From contig JADGPR010000010.1 of assembly GCA_017882335.1 (NCBI GenBank), forward strand, positions 1 to 60,322: DNA of 60,322 nt. Reading direction: 5' to 3'. Shown here piece after piece: positions 19,126-26,287 of the stretch. A program made the position numbers and the translations under genes. Below the pieces are notes generated by a model. It saw nothing but the letters and a program-made list of their open reading frames with translations. It had not been told where the DNA came from and searched no databases. This stretch comes from Bacteroidales bacterium (GTDB taxonomy: Bacteria > Bacteroidota > Bacteroidia > Bacteroidales > FEN-979). Position 1 is the first letter of the stretch. Every line of letters begins with the position of its first letter.

Positions 19126-20592
19126 TTAACGGCTGTAGTTAGGAGCCTCACGGGTGATGGTTACGTCGTGTGGATGGCTTTCAACAACCCCCGCAGCAGT
19201 GATCTTCAGGAACTTTGCTTTCTGAAGTTCTTCCACGTTTTTCGACCCGGTATAACCCATTCCCGAGCGCAGCCCACCAACCATTTGGTAAATGACCTCA
19301 GAAAGTGAACCTTTATAGGGAACCCTTCCGACGATACCTTCAGGAACCAGCTTTTTGATATCATCTTCCATGTCCTGGAAATACCGGTCCTTTGAACCCA
19401 TCTGCATGGCCTCGATCGATCCCATCCCGCGGTAGGTCTTGTATTTCCTTCCTTCAAAGATGATGGCTTCGCCGGGTGATTCGTCAACACCGGCAAACAA
19501 CGAACCGGCCATGATCGAATGGGCGCCGGCAGCCAATGCTTTTACAATGTCGCCGGTATAACGGATCCCGCCATCGGCAATGGCCGGGATACCTGAACCT
19601 TTCAGTGCTTTGGTGACGGCATAAATGGCTGAAAGTTGTGGAATGCCGATTCCTGCGATGATGCGGGTAGTGCAGATAGAACCTGGCCCGATCCCCACCT
19701 TTACGGCATCTACGCCTAGTTTGGCAAGGTCCCTGGCGGCTTCTCCGGTGCCGATATTCCCTACGATGAGGTCAATATTGGGAAATGACTTCCGCACCAG
19801 TTTTGCCATGTCCATCACGCTCCGTGTATGGCCGTGAGCGGTATCGATCACAATGGCATCTACATCCTCGTTAACGAGAGCGGAAATACGGTCGATGGTA
19901 TCTTTTGAGATTCCTACAGCAGCAGCAACGCGCAAACGGCCGCGTGAATCCTTGCAGGCATTCGGACGCGCCTTAATCTTGATGATGTCCTTGTAAGTGA
20001 TCAGCCCGATCAGTTTGTTATCGGCATCTACAACCGGGAGTTTTTCGATTTTGTATTTCTGAAGGATCTCTTCTGCCTTTGCGAAATCCGTGAATTCAGT
20101 AGTGGTAAAAACCTGGTTTGTCATCACCTCGGTGATCGGGCGCAACACATCGCGCTCAAAACGAAGGTCACGGCTGGTGACGATACCGACAAGCACATTG
20201 TGCTCATTTGTGACAGGGATTCCGCCGATATTAAATTCTTTCATGAGCTCCAGGGCATCTCCTACCAGGCCGCCTACATTGATGGTGACAGGATCCAGGA
20301 TCATGCCGTTCTCGGCCCGCTTCACTTTCCTTACTTCAATGGCCTGGGCTTCAATGGTTGTGTTCTTGTGTAACACCCCTATCCCGCCTTCCTGGGCCAT
20401 GGCGATCGCCATGACGGAGTTGGTAACCGTATCCATTGCGGCAGAAACGATCGGAATATTAAGACGGATGTTCTTAGACAACAAGGTCGTCACATCCACA
20501 TCGCGCGGAAGAACCTCGGAATAAGCCGGTAACAGCAGCACATCGTCATAGGTCAGTCCTTCACCCTGAAATTTGTCTGAATCCATTACCAT
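19126..20592 (-). CDS. guaB: IMP dehydrogenase
   Basis: Oxidises IMP to XMP, the committed step of GMP synthesis. The 488-residue protein has the TIM barrel interrupted by two CBS domains (about 95-215). The catalytic cysteine is in GPGSICTTR (about residue 306), the mobile flap contains YRGMGS, and the start [13 protein letters not shown] is typical. It leads the guaB-isomerase-lipoprotein-SurA-MoxR string. A good TACCTTTG promoter box lies 20 bases before the ATG. Confidence 0.97.
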   Translation of the reverse strand: MVMDSDKFQGEGLTYDDVLLLPAYSEVLPRDVDVTTLLSKNIRLNIPIVSAAMDTVTNSVMAIAMAQEGGIGVLHKNTTIEAQAIEVRKVKRAENGMILDPVTINVGGLVGDALELMKEFNIGGIPVTNEHNVLVGIVTSRDLRFERDVLRPITEVMTNQVFTTTEFTDFAKAEEILQKYKIEKLPVVDADNKLIGLITYKDIIKIKARPNACKDSRGRLRVAAAVGISKDTIDRISALVNEDVDAIVIDTAHGHTRSVMDMAKLVRKSFPNIDLIVGNIGTGEAARDLAKLGVDAVKVGIGPGSICTTRIIAGIGIPQLSAIYAVTKALKGSGIPAIADGGIRYTGDIVKALAAGAHSIMAGSLFAGVDESPGEAIIFEGRKYKTYRGMGSIEAMQMGSKDRYFQDMEDDIKKLVPEGIVGRVPYKGSLSEVIYQMVGGLRSGMGYTGSKNVEELQKAKFLKITAAGVVESHPHDVTITREAPNYSR

Positions 20593-20612
20593 TGGGCTGA
20601 AAATTAGGTGTG

Positions 20613-20620
20613 CAAAGGTA
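20613..20620 (-). promoter_or_regulatory. -7 box (TACCTTTG) for guaB
   Basis: Minus-strand TTACCTTTGC matches the Bacteroidota -7 consensus well and predicts a leader of about 15 bases. The -33 element is weak. Confidence 0.55.
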
Positions 20621-20714
20621 AGAAAATAATTTGTTATGAATAGAACTGAAAACCGTCGTTATTATTATTCATACAGGAAGAAAGTAATGAAAGAATCATG
20701 CAACAGGAAGCAAT

Positions 20715-20912
20715 GAAAAATGAAGAATGAAGAATGAAGAATGGGAAATCAATCAATTGGCTTGAGATCGAGGCAACCACATAATAGGTTTTGGGCTAAA
20801 GCCCGGTTTTGTGTCGTTTTTTAACCCCGCGCTAAAGCGCAGTGTAATTCATATAATCTTGCATAATTTTAAGGTTTATTCCTGATATGAATTACCCCGG
20901 ACTTCAGTCCGG
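20715..20912. repeat. Composite repeat region: heptad array plus three palindromes
   Basis: The gap of about 320 bases between guaB and the T9SS gene holds no gene. 20715-20744 is a heptad array (GAAGAAT). Then come the palindromes GGGCTAAAGCCC (20793-20804), GCGCTAAAGCGC (20829-20840) and CCGGACTTCAGTCCGG (20897-20912), the last ending one base before the stop codon of the T9SS gene. GTAATTCATAT near 20843 is repeated inverted near 20884, so the last two palindromes sit in one larger stem-like unit. Confidence 0.7.
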
Positions 20913-20913
20913 C

Positions 20914-22362
20914 TTACTTCTTAATCCATTTCCCGCTATCTATAACCTTATCCCCACAGGTGAACCGATAAAAGTAGATTCCTGATGACAATTCAGAAAC
21001 ATCCAATATCTCAACCATGGATTGAATAGATTTCTTAAGGACCAGGTTTCCATATACATCAAAAAAGGAAACCACGATATTCTTCAAAGCTGTTTCAATT
21101 GTAACCCTGTCTGTTCCCGGGTTCGGATAAAGTATCACTTCCTTCAACTTAATACCTGACTTTCCGTTTCCATCAGATAGCAACCCATCTTTACTTACTT
21201 TGATCAACCGAATATACCGGGTATAATCTGTAATGTTATGATAATCCCAGAATGTACCGTACATCAGGCAACCTCCGTCGTGTGTTGCAACAATGCCGTA
21301 CATTGTGTAATATCCATCTCCGCCATAATATCTTTCCCAGTTAAGATTAAAGGCTGTGTCAATATTATTCAGCCTGTACCAGGTATCGACTTCAGCGAAC
21401 TCATCAAACTGAAAATTGCTTGCCACACCAATAAAAACTGACATTGGATCTGAAAAGTCAATACTTTTAAAAAGTGCCGGAAATTCGACGGTATCCGGTT
21501 TAGCATAATAAATGTAGTGAATCAGATTAAAATTTGTATCGTAAAGTTGAATTGCAATTGACTGGCTCGGGTTTCCTGGTGGCGCCCTCTCGCCACAAAT
21601 AATAAAATGGGTCGAATCAATAAGTCTGATTGTTCCGTGATTTCCTATACCATCAATCAATACTGTGATCCTTTCAATGTTAAAATCATTGTCAACTGAC
21701 AGAATTTTTCCTGATCCAAAGTCAAATCCGATTACTAAAAAGTAATAACCTTTATGGTCGCTTCTTTCTATTAAATCTAGCCCGAACGACCATTTTTCAT
21801 TGTAAATTTTACAGGAGATACTGTCAAGACCAGAGGTTAGTTTGAAAATAAATGAGTATGGTGTAGTCAATGAGTCAACTACACCAAATACGAGGATGTT
21901 GTTTTGATAATCCATTTTTATCTTGGAAAATGAGGGAGAATAATTTCTGAAAGTGTAACTTTTCTGACGGAGCACATTTAATGATGAATCAAGTGTACAC
22001 AACCACAAGCAGGCCGAGGATCCCGAATATGTAATCCCACTTAGAATAAACTCATCCTCTGAAATTTTAATAATACTTGAGAGGCAACTTGAGTTACCAT
22101 TAAATTGAAGTAATTTTTGGCATATTTGATTTCCATATGCATCTAATTTCGTTATGACTGCTGTCAAGCTGCTATACTGCGGCATAATTCTCATGCCAAC
22201 AATTATAAATAGTCCGTTCGACAACTCGATTGCATCGTTTACCCGATCATCATAAGTGCTATCCTTCAATGTTACCTGAAATGAGTTCTGCGACCTTAAT
22301 GCACTTGTCGAACATAGAAGAACCAGAATCAGATAAACAAGTTTTTTTTGGTATGAGAACAT
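20914..22362 (-). CDS. Secreted protein with type IX secretion C-terminal sorting domain
   Basis: A 482-residue exported protein: signal peptide (1-25), an all-beta body resembling a WD/Kelch-like delta-60 propeller (repeated ITKLDAYGN- and LIKVSKDG-type strands), and a C-terminal T9SS type A sorting domain (about 405-482) with YPNPGTDRV, VSFFDVYGN and LSSGIYFYRF. It should be exported by the type IX system and attached to or released from the cell surface; no catalytic motif is visible. The gene is clearly more AT-rich than its neighbours, which suggests a recently gained or fast-evolving surface gene. It has its own good promoter and is followed by palindromes, so it is a single-gene unit. 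Confidence 0.88.
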   Translation of the reverse strand: MFSYQKKLVYLILVLLCSTSALRSQNSFQVTLKDSTYDDRVNDAIELSNGLFIIVGMRIMPQYSSLTAVITKLDAYGNQICQKLLQFNGNSSCLSSIIKISEDEFILSGITYSGSSACLWLCTLDSSLNVLRQKSYTFRNYSPSFSKIKMDYQNNILVFGVVDSLTTPYSFIFKLTSGLDSISCKIYNEKWSFGLDLIERSDHKGYYFLVIGFDFGSGKILSVDNDFNIERITVLIDGIGNHGTIRLIDSTHFIICGERAPPGNPSQSIAIQLYDTNFNLIHYIYYAKPDTVEFPALFKSIDFSDPMSVFIGVASNFQFDEFAEVDTWYRLNNIDTAFNLNWERYYGGDGYYTMYGIVATHDGGCLMYGTFWDYHNITDYTRYIRLIKVSKDGLLSDGNGKSGIKLKEVILYPNPGTDRVTIETALKNIVVSFFDVYGNLVLKKSIQSMVEILDVSELSSGIYFYRFTCGDKVIDSGKWIKK

Positions 22363-22392
22363 GGTGGTGGGTTTATGTTTTGTTGATCCCTA

Positions 22393-22423
22393 CAAACTTA
22401 AACAAGTTTTCTTTAGCATCCAA
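22393..22423 (-). promoter_or_regulatory. Promoter (-33 TTG, -7 TAAGTTTG) for the T9SS protein
   Basis: Minus strand: TTG at 22423-22421, 20 bases of spacer, then TAAGTTTG at 22400-22393. Both elements and the spacing fit the Bacteroidota promoter. The ATG is 30 bases further on. Confidence 0.6.
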
Positions 22424-22520
22424 TAGCGGTTAACCGTAAAATGTACCTGTGGAAAACCACTATCTTAAAATCAAAAATAATCATTAACATATTGAATGAT
22501 TAAGGGAAAAAGAAAATTGT

Positions 22521-22541
22521 TGCCGTGCAAAATGCCCGGCA
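22521..22541 (-). terminator. Hairpin and T-rich tract after the radical SAM/SPASM gene
   Basis: On the minus strand TGCCG...CGGCA with two further G-C pairs forms a stem, followed by a T-rich run (TTTTCTTTTT). It lies about 65 bases after the stop of the radical SAM gene and fits an intrinsic terminator. Confidence 0.45.
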
Positions 22542-22606
22542 GCATTATATCCGGAATGAAGAGGATTGTTAGGATTTAATTATATGCTGGATGATAATCA
22601 TCCAAT

Positions 22607-23581
22607 TCATTCGGTACAATTCATACAGATATCGATGGATTTTCGTGAGGATAAAATTCTTTTCCGGAATTCGCGGTAGGCTTCATTCTTCCATATTTTT
22701 TCGAATGCCTGATCTTTCAGGTTCCCCATCGTGTTCGTTGCATCCTTATCGAAACAACAGGGAACCACTGCACCGTCCCAGGTGACCACGCATGAACTCC
22801 ACATCCGGAAGCAATGGTTTGACAAACGGTTCCGGATCTCATAACGGGGATAATCTTCCGGATTTGATTTTATCTTTTTATATCTTGAAAATCGCAGATC
22901 ATCCGGCATCAATGGATTTCCTTCTTTGAATTCATAGAATTGAGCTGTTTTCAATTCAACTTTATCCACGCCGAGATCTTTTCCCAATTGAAGGATTTGC
23001 TTTACCTGGTGTTGGTTGGATTTCAGCATGAGGAACTGAAGGATGATCGCGGGTTTCTTTGATCCGCCTGCCTTTTTCTGTTCGACGATCTCCTTTATAC
23101 CTGTGATGACTTTGTTGATATTTCCGCCAATACGATATTGTTCATAGGATTCGGCATCGGTCCCGTCGAGGGAAATGATCAGCTTGTCAAGCCCGGATTC
23201 AATGGTCGCACTTGCATTTTCAGGTGTAAGGAAATGTCCGTTGGTGGAAGTTGAGACATAGATTTTTTTCGATTTTGCCATCCGCACCATATCCGTGAAC
23301 TGCGGATGGATGTAAGGTTCGCCCTGGAAATAGAGGTTCAGGTAGTAAAGAGTTGGGGACAGCTGATCGAGCAGGTTTTGATACAACGTAAAATCTATGA
23401 TCCCTTTATCCCGCGTAAGCAGATTCATCCCGCTGGGACACTCAGGGCAATTCAGGTTGCAGCAGTTGGTCGGTTCGATCGAGAGGCTGGCGGGGCTTCC
23501 CCAATGAATAACCCTGCGCATCAAACGCGAAAGAAAATAACCCGAGAGAAGTTTTATTAGATTTAAGATCCTGGAAATCAA
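22607..23581 (-). CDS. Radical SAM/SPASM domain protein
   Basis: A 324-residue radical SAM enzyme. The cluster motif is CNLNCPEC (C-x3-C-x2-C) near residue 40; the C-terminal SPASM region has Cys pairs in FRMWSSC, VVPCCFD and CMNC for auxiliary clusters. This subgroup (CPSG after the motif, GEPYIHP, STNGHFL) is common in Bacteroidota near cell-envelope or glycan genes; the substrate is unknown. The start I give is a TTG, because homologues I recall also carry the hydrophobic KLLSGYFLSR stretch; the first ATG would begin at 23521 and drop 20 residues. Upstream are repeats, so it is probably a single-gene unit. Confidence 0.87.
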   Translation of the reverse strand: MISRILNLIKLLSGYFLSRLMRRVIHWGSPASLSIEPTNCCNLNCPECPSGMNLLTRDKGIIDFTLYQNLLDQLSPTLYYLNLYFQGEPYIHPQFTDMVRMAKSKKIYVSTSTNGHFLTPENASATIESGLDKLIISLDGTDAESYEQYRIGGNINKVITGIKEIVEQKKAGGSKKPAIILQFLMLKSNQHQVKQILQLGKDLGVDKVELKTAQFYEFKEGNPLMPDDLRFSRYKKIKSNPEDYPRYEIRNRLSNHCFRMWSSCVVTWDGAVVPCCFDKDATNTMGNLKDQAFEKIWKNEAYREFRKRILSSRKSIDICMNCTE

Positions 23582-23808
23582 ATGAAATTACGAATTACGG
23601 ATTACGAATTACGAATGAATTTAGTATGCATTTTTTTGCGAACTTAGCGTCTTAGCGTCTTTGCGTTGAAGAAAACATTTGAACAAATGTTTCTCGCAGA
23701 CTTGCCTACCGGCAGGCAGGTTTCCGCATATAAATACGCAGAGTTTCGCAGAAAATACTCGCATTTTACCACTCACCATTCACTATTCACCACTCACCAA
23801 TTCACCAG
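23581..23808. repeat. Stacked short arrays with nested palindrome
   Basis: Three arrays lie in this gap: ATTACGA heptads (23581-23619), GCGTCTTA/GCGTCTTT units (23639-23668), and TTCACCA/TTCACTA heptads (23765-23808). Between them a TTCTCGCAGA stretch is interrupted at 23700-23721 by a 22-base near-palindrome that reads ACTTGCCTACC then GGCAGGCAGGT. The last array runs into the 3' end of the hypothetical gene 23783-24100. Confidence 0.75.
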
Positions 23809-24100
23809 CTTTCTTCTCCGCCTTGAGCTCCTTATCCTTTTTCTTTTTCTTCCGCTTGCTGAGCCAACTCTTCCCCAGGGTAAATACATTTGAAATAATG
23901 GAAGATGTACTGGTAAGTTCCGCGGTTACCGTTGAAAAAATATTCCTTAATGAAAATGCAGAAAGGATACGCCGGTAACTGGTCTTGATGTTATCTTCCG
24001 ACCTCATCAGTTCCATTTTCACCCGTGCCTTTTCCAGTTGCAACCCATGCATCGAATGGATCTCGCGGATCGTACTCCGCCGAAATTTATTTGTCTTCAT
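23783..24100 (-). CDS. Hypothetical basic protein in the YtxH/YqjE-like cluster
   Basis: A 105-residue protein I do not recognise. It is rich in Lys/Arg, with a Ser/Thr-rich centre (TAELTSTSSIISNVF) and the Lys tract KRKKKKKDKELKAEKK near the C-terminus. No signal peptide or clear membrane helix is seen. Its ATG overlaps the 3' end of the YqjE-like gene by 14 bases, so it is very likely the third gene of that small operon. The last eight or so codons (AGELVSGE) are formed by a heptad array, so the C-terminus has probably been altered by it. Confidence 0.6.
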   Translation of the reverse strand: MKTNKFRRSTIREIHSMHGLQLEKARVKMELMRSEDNIKTSYRRILSAFSLRNIFSTVTAELTSTSSIISNVFTLGKSWLSKRKKKKKDKELKAEKKAGELVSGE

Positions 24101-24452
24101 CTTCTTCCTCCAGTATAATTTTTGAGATCTGCTTCACCATCGGATCTATAAATAACCTGTTGCGAGCGAAAAATATGATGACGCCGACCAAGAGATAAAA
24201 ACCGGCAACAATCAGCGCTCCGACATATTGAGGACCGGCATATTCGCGAAACCAGAAAATAAATGCGATGCTGACGAACATGCTGATAAAGAGAAAAACG
24301 AGGAACAGGATCACCGAGATGAGCAATGCCGAAATGATCAACGACACCTTTTCAGTCAGGGTGAGCTTCAGGAGATCGATCTTCAATCGGATATATGCCT
24401 TGGCGTTTTCGGAGATCTCGTTGACATTATCTTTTAAATTTTGGGATTCCAT
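24087..24452 (-). CDS. YqjE/phage-holin-like (Phage_holin_3_6) membrane protein
   Basis: A 121-residue inner-membrane protein with two long hydrophobic segments (about 36-62 and 74-98) split by a short FREYAGPQ turn, and an acidic tail EEEDEDK. This layout fits the putative actinobacterial holin-X/YqjE family, usually found with YtxH or DUF883-type proteins in cell-envelope stress clusters, not with phage. It lies 52 bases after ytxH and overlaps the next gene by 14 bases. Function is inferred from family only. Confidence 0.78.
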   Translation of the reverse strand: MESQNLKDNVNEISENAKAYIRLKIDLLKLTLTEKVSLIISALLISVILFLVFLFISMFVSIAFIFWFREYAGPQYVGALIVAGFYLLVGVIIFFARNRLFIDPMVKQISKIILEEEDEDK

Positions 24453-24490
24453 GGTTTGAAATGTTACAAATTGTTAATACTTCATGGTAT

Positions 24491-24524
24491 TTTCGCATCA
24501 CGCGTCACGCGTTACGCGTTACGT
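24491..24524. repeat. ACGCGTT heptad array covering the 3' end of the ytxH-like gene
   Basis: About four copies of ACGCGTT/ACGCGTC. The TGA stop of the YtxH-like gene (24505-24507) and its last codons lie inside the array. Confidence 0.75.
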
Positions 24525-24768
24525 TTTCACCCTCGGTTTGGGCATCGCCTTCTTCCTCTTCTTCTTCCTCACCTAAAAATACCGACTTTAATGCTCCCAG
24601 TTTATTTGAAACATCATCTTCGATGGTCTCGGCCAGGCTCATGAGTCTCTTCTTCAATCTTTTCCGGGTCTTCGATCCTTTGGCGGGTGCGAACAGCAAC
24701 CCGATCGCTATGCCAGCAGCCAGCCCTGTGATGCCGGCCCTTAGAATTTTTGTACTTGTTTTGGACAT
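24505..24768 (-). CDS. YtxH domain protein
   Basis: An 87-residue protein with an N-terminal glycine-rich membrane segment (ITGLAAGIAIGLLFAPAKGSKTRKRL), the hallmark of YtxH/gas-vesicle-like small stress proteins. A short helical region, a run of seven acidic residues and a tail follow. The final residues (NVTRNA) are encoded by the ACGCGTT array. It starts the cluster ytxH, yqjE-like, hypothetical. Members in other bacteria respond to general or envelope stress; that is family knowledge, not seen here. Confidence 0.8.
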   Translation of the reverse strand: MSKTSTKILRAGITGLAAGIAIGLLFAPAKGSKTRKRLKKRLMSLAETIEDDVSNKLGALKSVFLGEEEEEEEGDAQTEGENVTRNA

Positions 24769-24776
24769 ACCTCTGA

Positions 24777-24887
24777 TAATTACGAATTACGAATTATGAA
24801 TTATGAATTGAGTTATAAAGTGCTGAATTCAATTACCATTATTCTCTATATTTTTATTTCGCTACCTCGCGATTTTGCTACTTCATC
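24777..24887. repeat. Two arrays between the AI-2E permease and ytxH genes
   Basis: 24777-24812 holds heptads ATTACGA then ATTATGA. 24855-24887 holds a looser period-8/9 array (TTCGCTACC, GCGATTTTG, CTACTTCAT) that contains the TAG stop of the AI-2E permease gene. Confidence 0.6.
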
Positions 24888-25984
24888 AGCTCATCAGGTT
24901 TTTTAAAGATCCGAAATTGGCTGAAAAATTCTTCCCCGACAATCCGTAAAAAGGCATAAGACGGTACAGCCATGATCATAGCAGGAATACCACCGATGCT
25001 GCCGGCGGCAATAATGACCAGAAATATCTCCACCGGATGGACTTTCAGGCTTCTCCCCTGGATCAGGGGCCCATATACGATGTTGTCAATCACGATAACC
25101 ACAACCATTGCGAGGAAGACCTTTAACATTGTGGATCCGGTGGCTCCATACAAACCATCGCTTACCACTCCCGTTACACCCAGGATGATACCCGTTCCGA
25201 CTGCTATGAGCGGGCCCACATAGGGAATGATGTTGACGATCCCGGCGAAGAATGCTATGACGAGAGCACCTTTCACGCCCACAATGCTCAGTGCTATGGA
25301 ATAGGATGCGATCATAACGAGAACATTGATGACCAGGCCGATAAAATAACGCGATAATACAGCTTTGCTTCTCAACATAATATGTTTGACCTGTTCTTCA
25401 TATTTCAGTGGCACCAGCATGAGGATGAAACGGGGAAGCATCATCACATCGAGGAGGAAACAAAAAGAAAGGAAAAGGATTGTGAATATATAGAAAAGAA
25501 GGCTGCCTGCAAAGGAAATGACCCCGGAAAGGAAGTTCGAAAAGATGCTGAAATCAAAGAAATGGGAGATGTTTTCTTTGAGCAGGGATTCAAGGGTTGC
25601 CTCTTTGGTGATGACCCCGTATCGGATAAGTGTTTCCTGCAGCCACAGTATTTGTGGCCGGTAATATTCCACGAGTTTTGGCCCATCGATTGAGGCTATC
25701 ATCCTGGTTTCTTTTACGACTAAGGGAATGAAAAAGCTCAAAAGACCAAATACCACTACAAGGATGATGATCAGGGTAAGAAAAACACTGAGCACATGTG
25801 GAAATTTTATTTTTTTAAAGTGGATCCTGCCAAACAACTCAACCAGCGGATAACCGATGATGGAAATGATTCCTGCAATGAGGATGCAGATGAGGATCTG
25901 CGAAAAATACCAGGCCAGGAAACCAATCACACAAATGATAAGGATGATGAAAAAAAGCTTGTTTTTCTGGTACAAAGTGCTCAT
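24878..25984 (-). CDS. AI-2E family transporter (PerM/UPF0118)
   Basis: A 368-residue polytopic membrane protein of the AI-2E/PerM family with about seven or eight membrane segments. The conserved PYVGPLIAVGTGII and VYGPLIQGRSLKVHPVEIF blocks are present. Despite the family name most members are not autoinducer exporters; some act as Na+(Li+)/H+ antiporters or unidentified permeases. A TATCTTTG box lies about 75 bases upstream. Its last codons (DELMK) and stop fall inside a short array. Confidence 0.9.
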   Translation of the reverse strand: MSTLYQKNKLFFIILIICVIGFLAWYFSQILICILIAGIISIIGYPLVELFGRIHFKKIKFPHVLSVFLTLIIILVVVFGLLSFFIPLVVKETRMIASIDGPKLVEYYRPQILWLQETLIRYGVITKEATLESLLKENISHFFDFSIFSNFLSGVISFAGSLLFYIFTILFLSFCFLLDVMMLPRFILMLVPLKYEEQVKHIMLRSKAVLSRYFIGLVINVLVMIASYSIALSIVGVKGALVIAFFAGIVNIIPYVGPLIAVGTGIILGVTGVVSDGLYGATGSTMLKVFLAMVVVIVIDNIVYGPLIQGRSLKVHPVEIFLVIIAAGSIGGIPAMIMAVPSYAFLRIVGEEFFSQFRIFKKPDELMK

Positions 25985-26056
25985 GCTTCAATTGTTGCTA
26001 ATAAATATCGTCGTGGATCATTCCGGATTTCTTTTCAAGTTTTCATCCCGATAATA

Positions 26057-26064
26057 CAAAGATA
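26057..26064 (-). promoter_or_regulatory. Putative -7 box (TATCTTTG) for the AI-2E permease
   Basis: Minus-strand TATCTTTG with a TTG about 22 bases upstream. It is 73 bases from the ATG. Confidence 0.45.
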
Positions 26065-26104
26065 TCAATGTTTTATCAAATCCGATCAACTTATAATCAA
26101 ACTT

Positions 26105-26265
26105 CTTTAACCGCGAAGGCGCTAAGAAGCGCAAATTATTGGTATTATTTTTTTACTTAAAAATGGTTAATGAGATATTTTGATCAAATCCTGGTTCATC
26201 ATAGTTTCGTAGGATAGTTAAACAACTATTAGCGAAATTTAGCGCCTTCGCGTCTTTGCGGTGAA
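26105..26265. repeat. Inverted repeat element with CGCGAAGGCGCTAA arms
   Basis: The 303-base gap between the AI-2E and DUF5686 genes has no gene. CGCGAAGGCGCTAA (26112-26125) is repeated exactly inverted at 26239-26252. Each arm is embedded in further GCG-rich units (AAGCGCAAATT; GCGTCTTTGCGG). The AT-rich loop between the arms is 113 bases. Confidence 0.8.
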
Positions 26266-26287
26266 AATATTTTAGTAAAGTTTAAAA

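Noticed and set aside
23666-23893. Small plus-strand frame containing LPTGRQV
   Set aside because: It is made of the palindrome and array sequence; LPTGRQV is the translation of the palindrome, so it is not a real gene.
24087-24452. Holin-like protein considered as prophage evidence
   Set aside because: No other phage genes nearby; this family is chromosomal and travels with YtxH-type stress genes.
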